A DNA stretch of 64,000 bases, taken from NCBI GenBank assembly GCA_013399875.1, contig VXAZ01006882.1, forward strand, positions 124,001 to 188,000, written 5' to 3'. How positions within the stretch are numbered: position 1 is the first letter of the stretch; each line of letters starts with the position of its first letter. The position numbers and the translations under genes were made by a program. The notes under the pieces were generated by a model, which did no database searches, was not told the origin of the DNA, and saw nothing but the letters and a program-made list of their open reading frames with translations. Below, piece by piece: positions 1 through 12,200 of this stretch. The DNA is from Gymnorhina tibicen. Taxonomy: Eukaryota; Chordata; Aves; Passeriformes; Artamidae.

Positions 1-158
1 ACTGTTTCTCAAAATACAGAGCAACATCACAGATTTCACATTTACATGTCAAACTTCTAACCAGCTTCTAATCTTTGAAGCTTCAGGAATTGTCTTTGGT
101 AATTCTGCTGACCATGCAACCCATTAACCTCAGCTGCATCCAGAACATCAGTATTTAC
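1..158 (-). other. COL4A6: Partial intron 3' of w34
   Basis: The start of the intron after w34. It begins gtaaatac on the minus strand and shows no acceptor plus Gly-X-Y coding before the window edge. The remaining collagenous exons and the NC1 exons lie to the left. Confidence 0.8.
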
Positions 159-284
159 CCATGTCTCCTGATGAGCCTTTTCGTCCAGGGAATCCTGCAG
201 CTCCTCTTCCCAAGCCTGGAGAGCCTTCTTCACCCTTTGGACCTGGGAGACCTGCAGGTCCTTTCAGTCCAGCTTCACTCAGAC
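159..284 (-). CDS. COL4A6: COL4A6 exon w34 (3'-most in window)
   Basis: A 126-bp exon, split glycine at both ends: [41 protein letters not shown] plus G. The LSEA interruption matches mammalian PSIT in GPSITGVPGPAGLPG, and GLGRG matches GIGIG. I chose the acceptor ...aattag|GT because it gives the matching phase and the expected interruption; a second ag 12 nt inside would also keep frame and would drop four residues. The donor ATGG|gtaaat leads into an intron running off the left edge. Confidence 0.9.
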
Positions 285-3200
285 CTAATTAAACATGGTT
301 AACAAAGTTAAGAGAGCCTTTTCAAATTGCCTAACAGCAGTCAAATTATTACACAAAATGAGTGGTGATTAAAAAAACTACCCATTTACTGCTGTCTCTG
401 CTGTTTTCAGCAGAGCAGCTGGAACTGGTGATCTGGTGCCTCACATGCTACTCTGGTTGTGCAGAGTGAATTTAAACAATCTGTGAGATGCTGAGAGAAA
501 AGCATATGACTATTCTGGTCTCCCCACAAGCTCTTGCACAAGAATGGGAACACAGCAGTCCTGTGACAGGATCTGCTGCCAGCCTGTATGCTGTGTCTCT
601 CACGAGGACACACGAGACTCAAGCTTCTGGTCTTTAAATAACCTTGTGGGCTTCATGCTGCAACACAGGGAGTTCAGTTTGCACAGACTGCTGCAGAATG
701 CACACAGGCACATGTGGAGCAGGGCAGAGGCTCCCAGGAAAAGCTGCAGGGAGCTGTTCAGCATGTCACTCTGGGAAGAGTATACACTAAAAGCAGGTCT
801 CTCAGGAAAATTGTGGAGGATCTGTATGCTGTAAGTCATTACCTTCTGCTAGACAATGTTTTAAACAAAGAAAACACAGGTATTGTTTGAGTTGTACATG
901 TGATGTCTGCCCATTTTCATGCATAAAACAGCTGCCACAAATTTCAGATGCTACTTTACAACATGACTGTAACTTAACAAGTCTTTTTGGTAAGGTCATT
1001 CTTCAATTCTTTACTTCAGTGAAACACTGTTTGCAACACAGAACTACATTCTATTTCATATGGTTGAAAATATGAAAAAATCCAGCAAAAGCTTCCTAAA
1101 AGCAGAATCTGGAAACGAATCAAAGAAATCAGCTTCTGATTTTATTGATGCCTTCCTTGAGCTCCATATAATGGAAGGCTCTAAAAAGCATTACAGAAAC
1201 ATTTCATTGCTAAGTCCAATTCAAAGCAAGCATTTGGTGCTGCCCTGCTCAAATCAGACACCCATTAGAAAGAGTTTTATGATTTCATTCCATTAGTTTT
1301 CCAGAAGTGACATAGTCCTTCAGGAATTCAAGGAGAACCATCACCAGAAAAGCCTCTTCAACTCCACAGGCTGCATCCTGTTCTTACTGGCACTGAAGAA
1401 GAATTTGTTCATGCAAATGAGGTTTTTCTTCAGGTCATAATTAAAGCCAGAACTGGGTGAAATAGGGGAATTTTGTGGAAAACAGTGCTGTCACGATGGA
1501 GCAGCATATGCATTTCCCCAGCTATGACATTTCTACTACACATTTCCTTTACCTGGTGTTCCAGGAGACCCTTTTGTGCCTGGCAAGCCATTCAGACCAT
1601 TTAAACCTGGAAATCCATGAAAGCCTGAGGAGACATTGGGAACACGTAAGTGAGCAAATAGGCAAACGATCTAGTTAGGTGGAAATGCAAGATGCTTCAC
1701 GGAGAATACAGCACATGAGAGAAACCTGACACACGGGGAGCACAGCATGTGAAGATGTAAAGTCTTCCTTCACACAAGTGCCCCCCGTGGAAACTCTTCC
1801 CACTGCTCTCTCCAGTTTTACCCTCTGCAAACACCCATTAGTGACTCAAACCAAGTGAGAGCCCCCCCCTTTCCAACCATTCCTCTGCTCATTTCTAGCA
1901 GCTGGTGCCTGCACGTTGCCAAGAGGGAGCTCTTTCCCACGCACAGCTGGCCCGTCACGCGCTGCCTGCTGGAGACACTTGGCTGAAACACTGCTTCTCC
2001 GACCCAACTTCTCCCTCCGTGTGCAGGCTGCACATATACCTTTAGGTCCTGCTGTTCCACGAGCTCCAGGGAATCCAACAGATCCTGGCTGTCCTGGGGG
2101 TCCTGGTGGGCCAGGGGATCCTCTCAGGCCAGCATTTCCAGGGATTCCTAAAAGCAGGCAGAAAAATATTCCTGTACTACACATCATGTCCAGGCTGAAA
2201 CAACTCACAGCTCCATCTTACAGCTTCTGTTCCTGCACTTAACTCATAAGATGGGTGAATAAACTATTTAAATAAAGCAAAATCAGATCCAAATCTCTCT
2301 TCATGCCACCACCAGCATTACATTTATCAGACTATTTATTTGATGGGGGCTTTTTAATCATAGCAGTGACATTCTTCATTGTCCACTAAGCAACCCATGA
2401 ACAGTTCACATACCAAAAAACTAATTAAATTGTTTTTCAAATAAAGGATTTCAATAACAACTTTCACTGTTCTCTAACCTTTGACCTTGATAACTATTTG
2501 GGAATCTACCTGCCAATTACCCCACAACCCAAAGACACTTGTAGCCATTCTTCCGGGTAGGTTTGGCTCTACAGAGGAAACAGACAACAATGTTGCAATG
2601 AAAGAGCTGTGAAAAAGCTGCTCCTGCCTGTATCTAACTGAGATCTTCCCTATTTGTTAATGGGATTCCTTTACGTTTCAGTGTTGCAGGATTCACCTTG
2701 TTTGACCAGCAGGACAAGGTGACACCTTACACTACTGTCAAAGAAAATTACCATTTTCTTGCCAAACTTCTTGTTTAAGCCTCAGCTGAGGCAGGCCAAA
2801 CAGGGCTAAGGAAGCATCAAGGTGCAGCTGTCACAGTCACAACATGAGCTGCAGAATTTAGGTGCTCAGTCCAGTACCTGCTGGTCCTTCTTGGCCAAGA
2901 TCTCCTGGGCTGCCTTTGGGCCCATTCACCCCAGTGTTTCCTGGGTAGCCTGGTTCACCCTTGAGTCCTTCTCTCCCTCTCTCTCCTGAAAGGATACAAA
3001 CATACAAGTCAAACCGGAGGAAGGCATGAAGAGGGTGAGAAAGGTGGTATGCTGAGGTTGCAGCACCTGGGTTTGCTCAGCCATTGCCTGGGCCCTGGGC
3101 TGGACTCCCGGGGTGCCAAACACCAGTGCAAGTTCGCAGGTGCCTCCTCAGGAAGTGAAGTGAACCCAGCATTAGAACTGGGCTGGTCTCAGACATGTTC

Positions 3201-6200
3201 ATCATCATCCAGATTTGTGCCCCACCGGGATTGCAGACTCCTCAAATCTCACTTCCAGGATTACAAAAATACCCAAATTTGGCAAAGCCAACCTGTTTAG
3301 CCTCTAGAACTTTGTACTCTTGAAGTGAGCTATCAAGGGCTACTTTACCTGGAAACCCTGGGTCTCCTCTCTCTCCTTTTGGTCCAGCAATGCCAGGAAC
3401 ACCAACAGACTCTCCCTGGTCACCTGGAAAAGAAAGGAAAGGTCATTCTGTAATTGACTGTGAACATTTCCAGGGTTTGTTTAAGAAAATAAACCTTGCT
3501 ACATTTCAAATTCGTGCAGCAAACAAAGACAACCGCAAGCAATGCACCCGAATCTGAAAATGCTTATAACTATTAATGGGTGCAGATCCACTCATGCAAA
3601 TGCACAGGACAGACATTTATGGGTAATTCTACAACATCCTGCACTTTTGACATGAGGAGATGAAAGAAAAGGGTGCTTCTTGCACTGCCCACCGGGCTTC
3701 ACACAGTGCTGTGGCCAAACTTTCAGAGGACCATAAAGTATTTAGGCTTGGGACGGGTCTTGTCTGAATGAAGCCTCTTTCAAGGGGATATGTACTTGGA
3801 GCCAGTCACTGGAGAGCAATGGACACTTCCAGATCAGTACTAATTCCTTTGTGTCATTCATAATAGGACTGTGTACAATGAAAGACCATGTACACTGTGG
3901 AAGATTTCTTACCCTTCGGACCAGGAAGCCCAATAGGTCCTGGGAATCCAAGTGTTCCTATGGTGCCATCTGAACCCTGAAAATAATCAACCCAACAAAA
4001 ATTAGTCTTTGCTTTTTATTCTTGCTGTTCCAAGCTTGGGTCACATGGGATAACAGAACACAAAGGTGTAGGAAGAAATACTACACCATTTAATGGTATG
4101 AGCCAAACAAAAACAGTCTGGAAGTTTTGTAAGGAAAAATCCTGCCAGCTTCTGCTGCTGTGTGACAGAAGTACCAATCAGAACACAGGATTTTCCGAAG
4201 AGCACTCAGAGAAGACACTTAAGAAGGTATTTACCCTCTCTCCTGGCATTCCTGGAAATCCCATGATACCATGTGCACCCTTCTGTCCTGGCAGCCCAGG
4301 CTGTCCAGGTGGACCAGGGAAGCCTGGGTCACCATGAGGACCTCTCTCTTTGCTTGCTGACCCAACTGGACCAGGGAGACCAGGCTGTCCACGGCTTCCT
4401 GGGATTCCTTTATCACCTGGGTAATACAGAAGAGTGGAATTTCATTTAATAATACAGACATCCAGCTCATCTGGGTCAGTTAACCTGTTACCCTGAGCTC
4501 AAAGAGGAAGAAGGGATGGCATTAGATCTGCAGAACAGAACTTCAAAGGAAAACCGTTTTCTCAAAATTCAGAACTGCCATATGTAAGTCTTGCCAGAAT
4601 GGGAATGGCAGAGCAGAAAACAGTAACACTGCAGGCCCTGCTAAAGGACAGACCATGCTCCACTGATAACAAGCCCAGATACTGAACAACTATACTGGCA
4701 ACTAACTGCAATGTTGTGAAATACCTCTAGGTCCAGGGAATCCTGCAAGTCCAGCTAATCCAGGATCTCCTTTGTCTCCCTTGATTTGCAGTGCCTGTTC
4801 TGACGTCCCAAGAACAGGAAGACCTGGGGGACCTATATCACCTCTGTCACCTGAAGAAATAAAAAGTCAGGAAATATTCTTGCAAAATAATCTAGCAGAG
4901 AAAAACAGAACTTCATGTCTCCTGATGTGAATTCATTAGTAATCTTTGGTAAACAAGCCAAAGTATTGAAAAATAGAAGATTGAAATATTTAGAAGATAC
5001 CAGACACAGACATCTCAGAACTGCCTCCTAAGTCCCTCTGCAGCATAGCCAGCAAAAGCCATTCAGTTGTTTCTCACCTTTTTGACCTTGAAGTCCCACA
5101 ACTCCTGGACTTCCTTTTCCTCCAGCTGTGCCAGGAGTTCCCTTAAACCCATTCACTCCAGGGACACCAGGCAGTCCTGGCATGCCAGGGAAACCAAGCA
5201 GGCCAGAAGAACCTTTCTCACCTGTGTAGAAATGTGGAGAAATAAAAAGGGAATATCAGTGTCTCCTAGTACACTGCACACCCACCCTGGGGCAGGTAAA
5301 GGCTCCCTGGGTCTGGCCAATCACCAGAATCCGGGTGGTTAAACAAGCACATGGCACAGGCACAGCACTGTGACTGACTTCTGTCACAGGTCTCCACTCA
5401 CAACACTTTCAACCAGCACTTTTCAGTTCACCTTTGAGAGCCTGGTCCTGTTTCCAGTGGAGATCAAACCCAATCAATTTCCAAGAGAACAACACATAGT
5501 TCCACAGCCCTATTGCTCTGTTATTCTCCAGGTAACCAACTACTGTAGTGGTGCCTAAAGACCACACCGTTTGTAAACTTTTACTTCCCATTTGATTTGT
5601 GCTTGATTCTCTTCCTTCTTTCTATAAACATCATTCACTGTTCATTTGTTCAATTTTCTTGTCTTTCTGTTTTTGATTTACACAATCTTTTCTCCACAAG
5701 GGCCTAAGACCTTTAAGATAGATTTCCTTATGAACATTATTTGATAATTAAATCCATAATTTGCAACTCAGCAGCAAAACAAATGCATCCCAACACTAGT
5801 TGGGGATTCATTCTCTTCCAGCAAGTTGGGCCTAAAATCAGTATCAGCAAGGTTATTTTTTTGTGGGCACAGCAATCTCAAGACTGAAACTCTTACCTTT
5901 TGGCCCAGAGAAACCTGGATGTCCATCTTGACCAAAGGGCCCAGGTGGCCCTAAGAATCCTCTTTCCCCAGGAGATCCTGGAGCACCATCAAGACCTGGG
6001 AAGCCTTTCATACCAGCAGGGCCTTGTGGTCCTACATCCCCAGCCACACCCTTGACTCCAGGAAGTCCTGAATCAACATAAGAAAGAACTCAATAGAGGA
6101 TATTGCACAAAATTAGGACAATTTGTGGCAGCTTCCCAAGCTCTTTAAACACAGCGTTGTTTTTAATGACAAATGGACCTTACGGCACATGCAGCCTACT

Positions 6201-9200
6201 AGAAGGCATAAAGCTTAGAACTGCAAAAGCATTAGTCATCTAATAATAAAATACCTACAGGGAGGGTTACTGCCTACATCACTACACAACTGGCAAGAGT
6301 GAAACCCCTTATGATGTATCCATTTTTGACCACCAGACACTGACCTGTAATGCACAGCCTTACCTTTGTCATCAAGGCAGCCAAGACACAACGGGGAGCA
6401 TCATTAATGCCAGCTTCTGCTCCCTACCCCATCTCTGGGTGAACCAGAGATCAACCAGCTGGACAGGCTTGTTTTCACAAATTCCTTTTTTCACCTTGGT
6501 AGTTGAACTGTACTCCTCAAGAGCCAGTTGCTCACTACAGGAACGAGCTGATTGTGCTGTCACAAAACCAATACCATATGCACTATTTTGCCTCTAAATG
6601 TTTCTAGCTGAAGCTTTGTAATGGTTTACAATTTTAAACAAAGGCTCAAACCATTGAAAACAGAATGCTCAGATCCAAAGGAATGAAGAGAAGGAAAAAT
6701 CAGGTGGCTCCTGAAAAATTACATTTGCACCAGAAGCAGTCAATATTTGAGCTGTTATACTCAGGGCTTTATGCTACAACCCAGTATTTTTTCAAGCAGA
6801 TGAAAGAGCTGCCTTATTTAAGAAGACAAAGAAAACATACACACTTAAAATGTCTGCATATTAATGATTTCTTTATAGGCTTGAGACTTTGTTACTGTCT
6901 GAGCATTCTCATTACAATGGTTCTTTGGCTTCTGGTTTGATTAGCAATGATAAGGGGTATCACCTATGGTCAATGCAATTTTTGTAGCATTGAAAGCTGG
7001 GTTGTTAGTCCATGAGCTTTTATGCTACACTGCATTTTCTCACCTTGACAGCCTATGTGAAGAACCCATAACCAAACAGTGTGACATCAGAAATGGAGAG
7101 TTGATGATAAATGGGATAGAAACATGGTGAAGGAAAAAACAGACAAAATATGTAAACAGAAAGAACAAGGGTACAAAAGAAATTAATGATTCAGGGAGAC
7201 AACAGCTGCAAAAAAACTTAGTTATTGGAGCTTATCATCCTAGCAATGGGAGTTTTTTAAAAACAGTTGAAGAAAAGTCAAATATGGCATACAGACTGTA
7301 AATGTAAAACAACAGAGAGGCAGAAGGAATGCTAATATTAAAATTTTAAAAAATGAAAAACTATGATTTTCATCTCAAATGATGTTAACTGCTTTCATTC
7401 ATTTGTTGCCACTGTGCTTCAGCACTGTCATTCTACACTCTGCTCTTCTGTCAGAAGAGCACTTTTATGCCCCAGACCATTATCTACTGATTCCCAGGTC
7501 TCTCTTTGCTTGGTTCTCAAGTCTCTCGTATACTGTTATGAAACACTTTAGTCAGTGCAGCCTGACAGATACTGCTATACTCAAGCAGTGGGGGACTTTT
7601 TCTTCTTAAGTGGAGGGAAATAAAGTTCTCTTCTGCCCCAGCAAAGAGAAAGACAGAGAAGACAAGTGCTTGTCCTGAGAAAGCCAACAATATTTTGATC
7701 TAAATCACATTTCAAGCAACCTCACACATCAGAAATTAATTGTGATGAAAATGGGAAATGAAGATTAGTTGATGATACAGCCAGCGTGTAAGAGCAAAGA
7801 TGTTAAAAACATCATGATATTTAAGATGCTTTCTTCTATCTTTCTGCTGTACTTTCTACAGTACTGGGGTAACATTTCCAGGCAGGCATTGCCCAGCAGT
7901 CAGAGTCAACAGGCTCAGATTCTGCACTCTATTACCCCTAACCAGAGGTTGGAGCTCACTTAGAGCAAATGCCAAACCTCTCCCCCACTTCAACGCTGCA
8001 GAGCTCAGCTCAGCTACTTGTCTTCACTGGAAAACATTACATACCTGGTGCTCCTGCAAGGCCAGCTGGCCCCGAGGGTCCTGGTTTTCCCTTAATGCCA
8101 AAAGGACCTCCAGGGCCAGGAGGTCCCCGCAGTCCAGGGACACCTGAATATCCTGGATGACCCCGCTCCCCTTTAATACCCAGGAGGCCTGGTCTTCCAT
8201 CCAGCCCTGGGAACAGAGAGATGGGAGGTTACAGAACAAATAAAGCAAAATTAACACTTGTAATTAAAAAGTAAGTTTTAATAAAAGCCTTTGAGTTGTA
8301 TTAGATTCTAAGAGAAAACCAGTAAAGCACCATGTGTGAGCAGCTCAGAGGAGTTGCATTATCTTAGAGTGATTGGAAAGAGGAAGGGTCTTTGAAAGAA
8401 AAACAGTTTGATATTCCCAGACACAAGCAGTATCAGCTTACCTTTTGGTCCTGGAAATCCAGTATCACCTGTAAGCCCTTTATCACCTGGAAGTCCAGGT
8501 CGGCCACGGTCTCCCAAGATTCCACTCTCAGCACCAAATACATCTCCAGGAGCTCCTTTTATTCCAGCTAAGCCTGAAGCACCCATTTTCCCAGGCAAAC
8601 CATCTGTTCCATCAAGTCCTGGAAGTCCTTGTGAGCCTTGCTCTCCTCGAGGTCCAGGGAAGCCTTAAAGAGAAGACCAGTAAAAGTCATTCATCAGAAG
8701 TACAGAATAGCTGCTTCCAATAGCGTCCCAAATAAAATATACATTTTTAAAATTTCCATGAAAGAAAAAGTTGCTTGAAAAGTTGCAGAATATTTCAGTA
8801 CTGAATTAGAAACAATAATTGCTGATACAAGGTGATTAAACTGTTGAAAAGTTTAGGGTTTTTGGTTTTTTTTCAAGAATACTGTAGAAGTGTGTAGGAG
8901 CAGCAGCTACATAAAGCATCCCAAGCTTGGTTTCACTAGTTGGCAGGTTAAGCAAAAGGACAAAACTCCTAACCCTCACCACCTTTGCTTCTTGCTCTTT
9001 CTTTACACAGCTATCAGAAATTCCCACGGCTAAAATGAGTCCAAACACTGTGTACAGTGTGCCTTCACCAGAGTACCAGAGGGCTTAAAATAAGCATTGC
9101 ACTAAATTTGTGGTTAACCTAAACTGGAACAAAGCACATGACAATGGCCTCTGGAAAACAAACTGTTGACTGTCCTCTTTTCTCCCAGCAGTGACACAGT

Positions 9201-12200
9201 GTTATAGGCAGGTGATCAACATCCTCAACACTTCCTTTGTTTTCCCCCAAGCTGAAAACATTTGCTTGCATCTGCAAGGAGCACAGTGGAACTCTCAAAG
9301 GAGCATTATGAGTGGATGAGGCAGAAGTGGCCAAGAAGGTCAGATAACTCCTTTGATAAAGTATTGTACGCATTAATCAGACAATAAAAAGAACTCCAGC
9401 AACTTCCCTCTTACCAGATTCCCCTTGCAAGCCTATTATTCCTGGAGACCCTGGCTGTCCTTTAGACCCATGTAAGCCAGGTTGACCTGGAATGCCAGAA
9501 AAGCCTTTGCTGCCTTTAGGACCTAAGGGCAAAAATACATTAATTAATAATATCAACAATGGAATAGTGGAAGACAAAAACACAGCACAAGAAAACAGGA
9601 TGAGATCTTTTCTGCAAAGCTGGTGCTGGATACACAATTTAAGTTAAATAAAGTCTCAAAGCTATGGCTGTTCATGAGCTACATAAACACAGAAGCAGAG
9701 GGTTTGTGTTCAAGGCTACACAAAGGCTAAAAAATGGTGCAGTCCATATGATCCTCCATGGGATTTAGGCCTAGTCACTTTGGAAAAAAAAGGACATTGT
9801 TCTGCCAGTTAACCCTCTGGAATAACTATCACTTGGAGGAGGATTAATTAGGAGGTATTATCTTCCTTGAGGAACAAGTGCTGGTTGGCAGCGAGCCAGT
9901 CATTACATCCTCTTGTCTCCCTACCTGGCAGTCCTGGAAAGCCGGGAGTCCCCGGGGGCCCATATGCTCCAGGAACTATGCAGGGCAAGGTGATACCTAC
10001 AACAAAGAAACACTGAGCTTGCACACAGCCCCTTTCAGACACAGATCAGGAACATGGAGTACCCAGATGCTTTTTACAGGACACATCATAAGTGGCTGCA
10101 AGTGAACTTATGCACATCAAGCACTGCTGACATCTCAAATATGTGATGTTAAACAAAAGGCATTTGGAGCCTGGTAATTGTCTCATCTCATCCCTACTGC
10201 TGACTTGCTGCGTGACCAGTAAAAGTCAGCATCTATTACTGTGGACTTCTTGTATCATGAAACCCAGGATTCCACCCAGCAACCTCTCCTCCCTATGGCA
10301 GGGGCTCTGTGACTCCAACAGCTTCAGGTTCAAGCTCAGAGCATTTGAAGTCAGTGTGAGCTGACAGGTATTCTTAACTGTTAAAACTTGAGCAAGCTCC
10401 TAAACTGTGTAAAACCAGTATGCTGTAGTGTGAAATTCTAAAATAAATGTGCACATGCACATTTAAGGTGAAATATATATGCAGAGAGAGAATACTGACA
10501 GATGTTTAAAACAAACTTCTCCCCAAGAGTTTAAGGCAGAGATGTGCATGTATGGAGGGTGGAATAGCAAAGATTTTTTTTCTTTCAGCCTTACTCTCAA
10601 ACTGTTTTTTCTACAGTCTCTCAGACGGAGAAATAACCACATGGCTTAAAAGTTTATTAGCAGCAAACAAGACTCATCAATTGCAGAGCTCTTTGACTGA
10701 CTCCCACCTCTTAAAAAAAGGCTCTGTTTGCACTAGCAATCCCTCTTCAGTGGAATGAAATTCACGAGTCATTATCAGAGTTGCCAGCACATCACATTTA
10801 CCTGAACCATCTCCAACACAAAAGAAACATTTTATTTCTGCCCTTCTGCAATCCTATGTGAGCCTGATGCTGAATGCTTTGTAAAATAAAGCATTGAGGT
10901 CCTTCTCTGAGACATACAGTACAATAAAGAATGACATTTTTCAAAAACCAGGCATTTGGGCTATAACTGGCATGGAAAGGGAAGTTTTAATTAATAGAGT
11001 TCCATTCACATCACATGACCCTAAGAACTGTCTTATGCAAGTTTTCCAAAAACACCTCTGTACAAGAGCATATTCTGTATTTTAGATTATTAGTCAGCAG
11101 TAGAATACCTGAACAATGGATATTTCATGTGAGAATAGCTGAAATGTAAATAGGACTGTTTCCTTGTAATTATGTAAGTAGGGCTAACTGTAAAAATTAT
11201 ATAATCAAAACTTTACCTTCCCCAGCTACTTAATACTTTGCCTTCTCACAGTTTACACAATAATATATGAGTATCAAGGAAATTAAACAATTATGAAACC
11301 ATCACGTCAGGCATTAAAGTGAAATATGGGCAATTCCAACAGTTTTGAGTAATCACATAATGCCAGGTAGAAACAGTCTAGCTTTTTATAAAATACAGAG
11401 TTAGACTTCCAAAGCCACACTGTTTCACCCTGTTTTATGGCACAAACTTGAAAATTCCTCAGTGGTGTCTTTGACGTGGTAACTTCAGTCAGTCACAGAC
11501 TCTTTAAATGTCTTTTCTCATTTTCATTATAAGGCCTTTCAATCTGGACAGTATAAGAAATTATTATTTCTTCCACCGACACACATTTCTTTAATATTAG
11601 ATGAAATTTACTACATCAAAGGGTCTTTTAATGTATGCAAATTATTTCCTAGTATGGGAGGAAAGATGCATTCACAACTTTTCTTACACATCTCTATGGA
11701 GGTGCAAACTGAGCTGGCTAATGACTTACTCTCTTTCCCACATATTCTGACGATAGATACTCTCCTACAAAGGACTGTTCATTGTTCCAAAAGCTTTGAT
11801 GTAGCATTCATAATAAGCTGGCTTCTGATGTGCTCCACAGAATATCTGGAGTTCACATCATGCACAGAGCATTTTACTTTTACTTATCTCACAATGCAAT
11901 TTTAATTTGGCGGATTCCGTAGGAGACAATTTACTGAACAAAGATGTAAGCATTCACAACTAAGAATTAGTAAAGCTTTCAGCATTTAGCATGTGACTTG
12001 AATTGGAAAAAAAGCTTATGCAGACTGTCCCTGGGGGACATTAATGCTAGCTGTCTCCTCACCCCACAACAACAAGCCAGCGTGACACTGGCGTGAGGTA
12101 ATTTCGCCATCCGGCACATCCGGCAACCTCCCGGTGCTGCCCTGGCCTTGCTCTCACCTCCCTCTGGGTCTGAGATTCCTCCGCCAACGCCTCTCACTGT

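Noticed and set aside
4098..4337. Plus-strand frame with collagen-like GIPGNP and CPGGPG text, and similar plus-strand frames at 8408-8668 and 18252-18659
   Set aside because: The reverse complement of Gly-Pro-rich codons also reads as Pro/Gly-rich sequence. The minus-strand frames have the periodic Gly, splice sites and matching phases.
12080..12197. GC-richer minus frame as an additional COL4A6 exon
   Set aside because: No Gly at every third residue, and flanking exons w20 and w21 already join in compatible phase.
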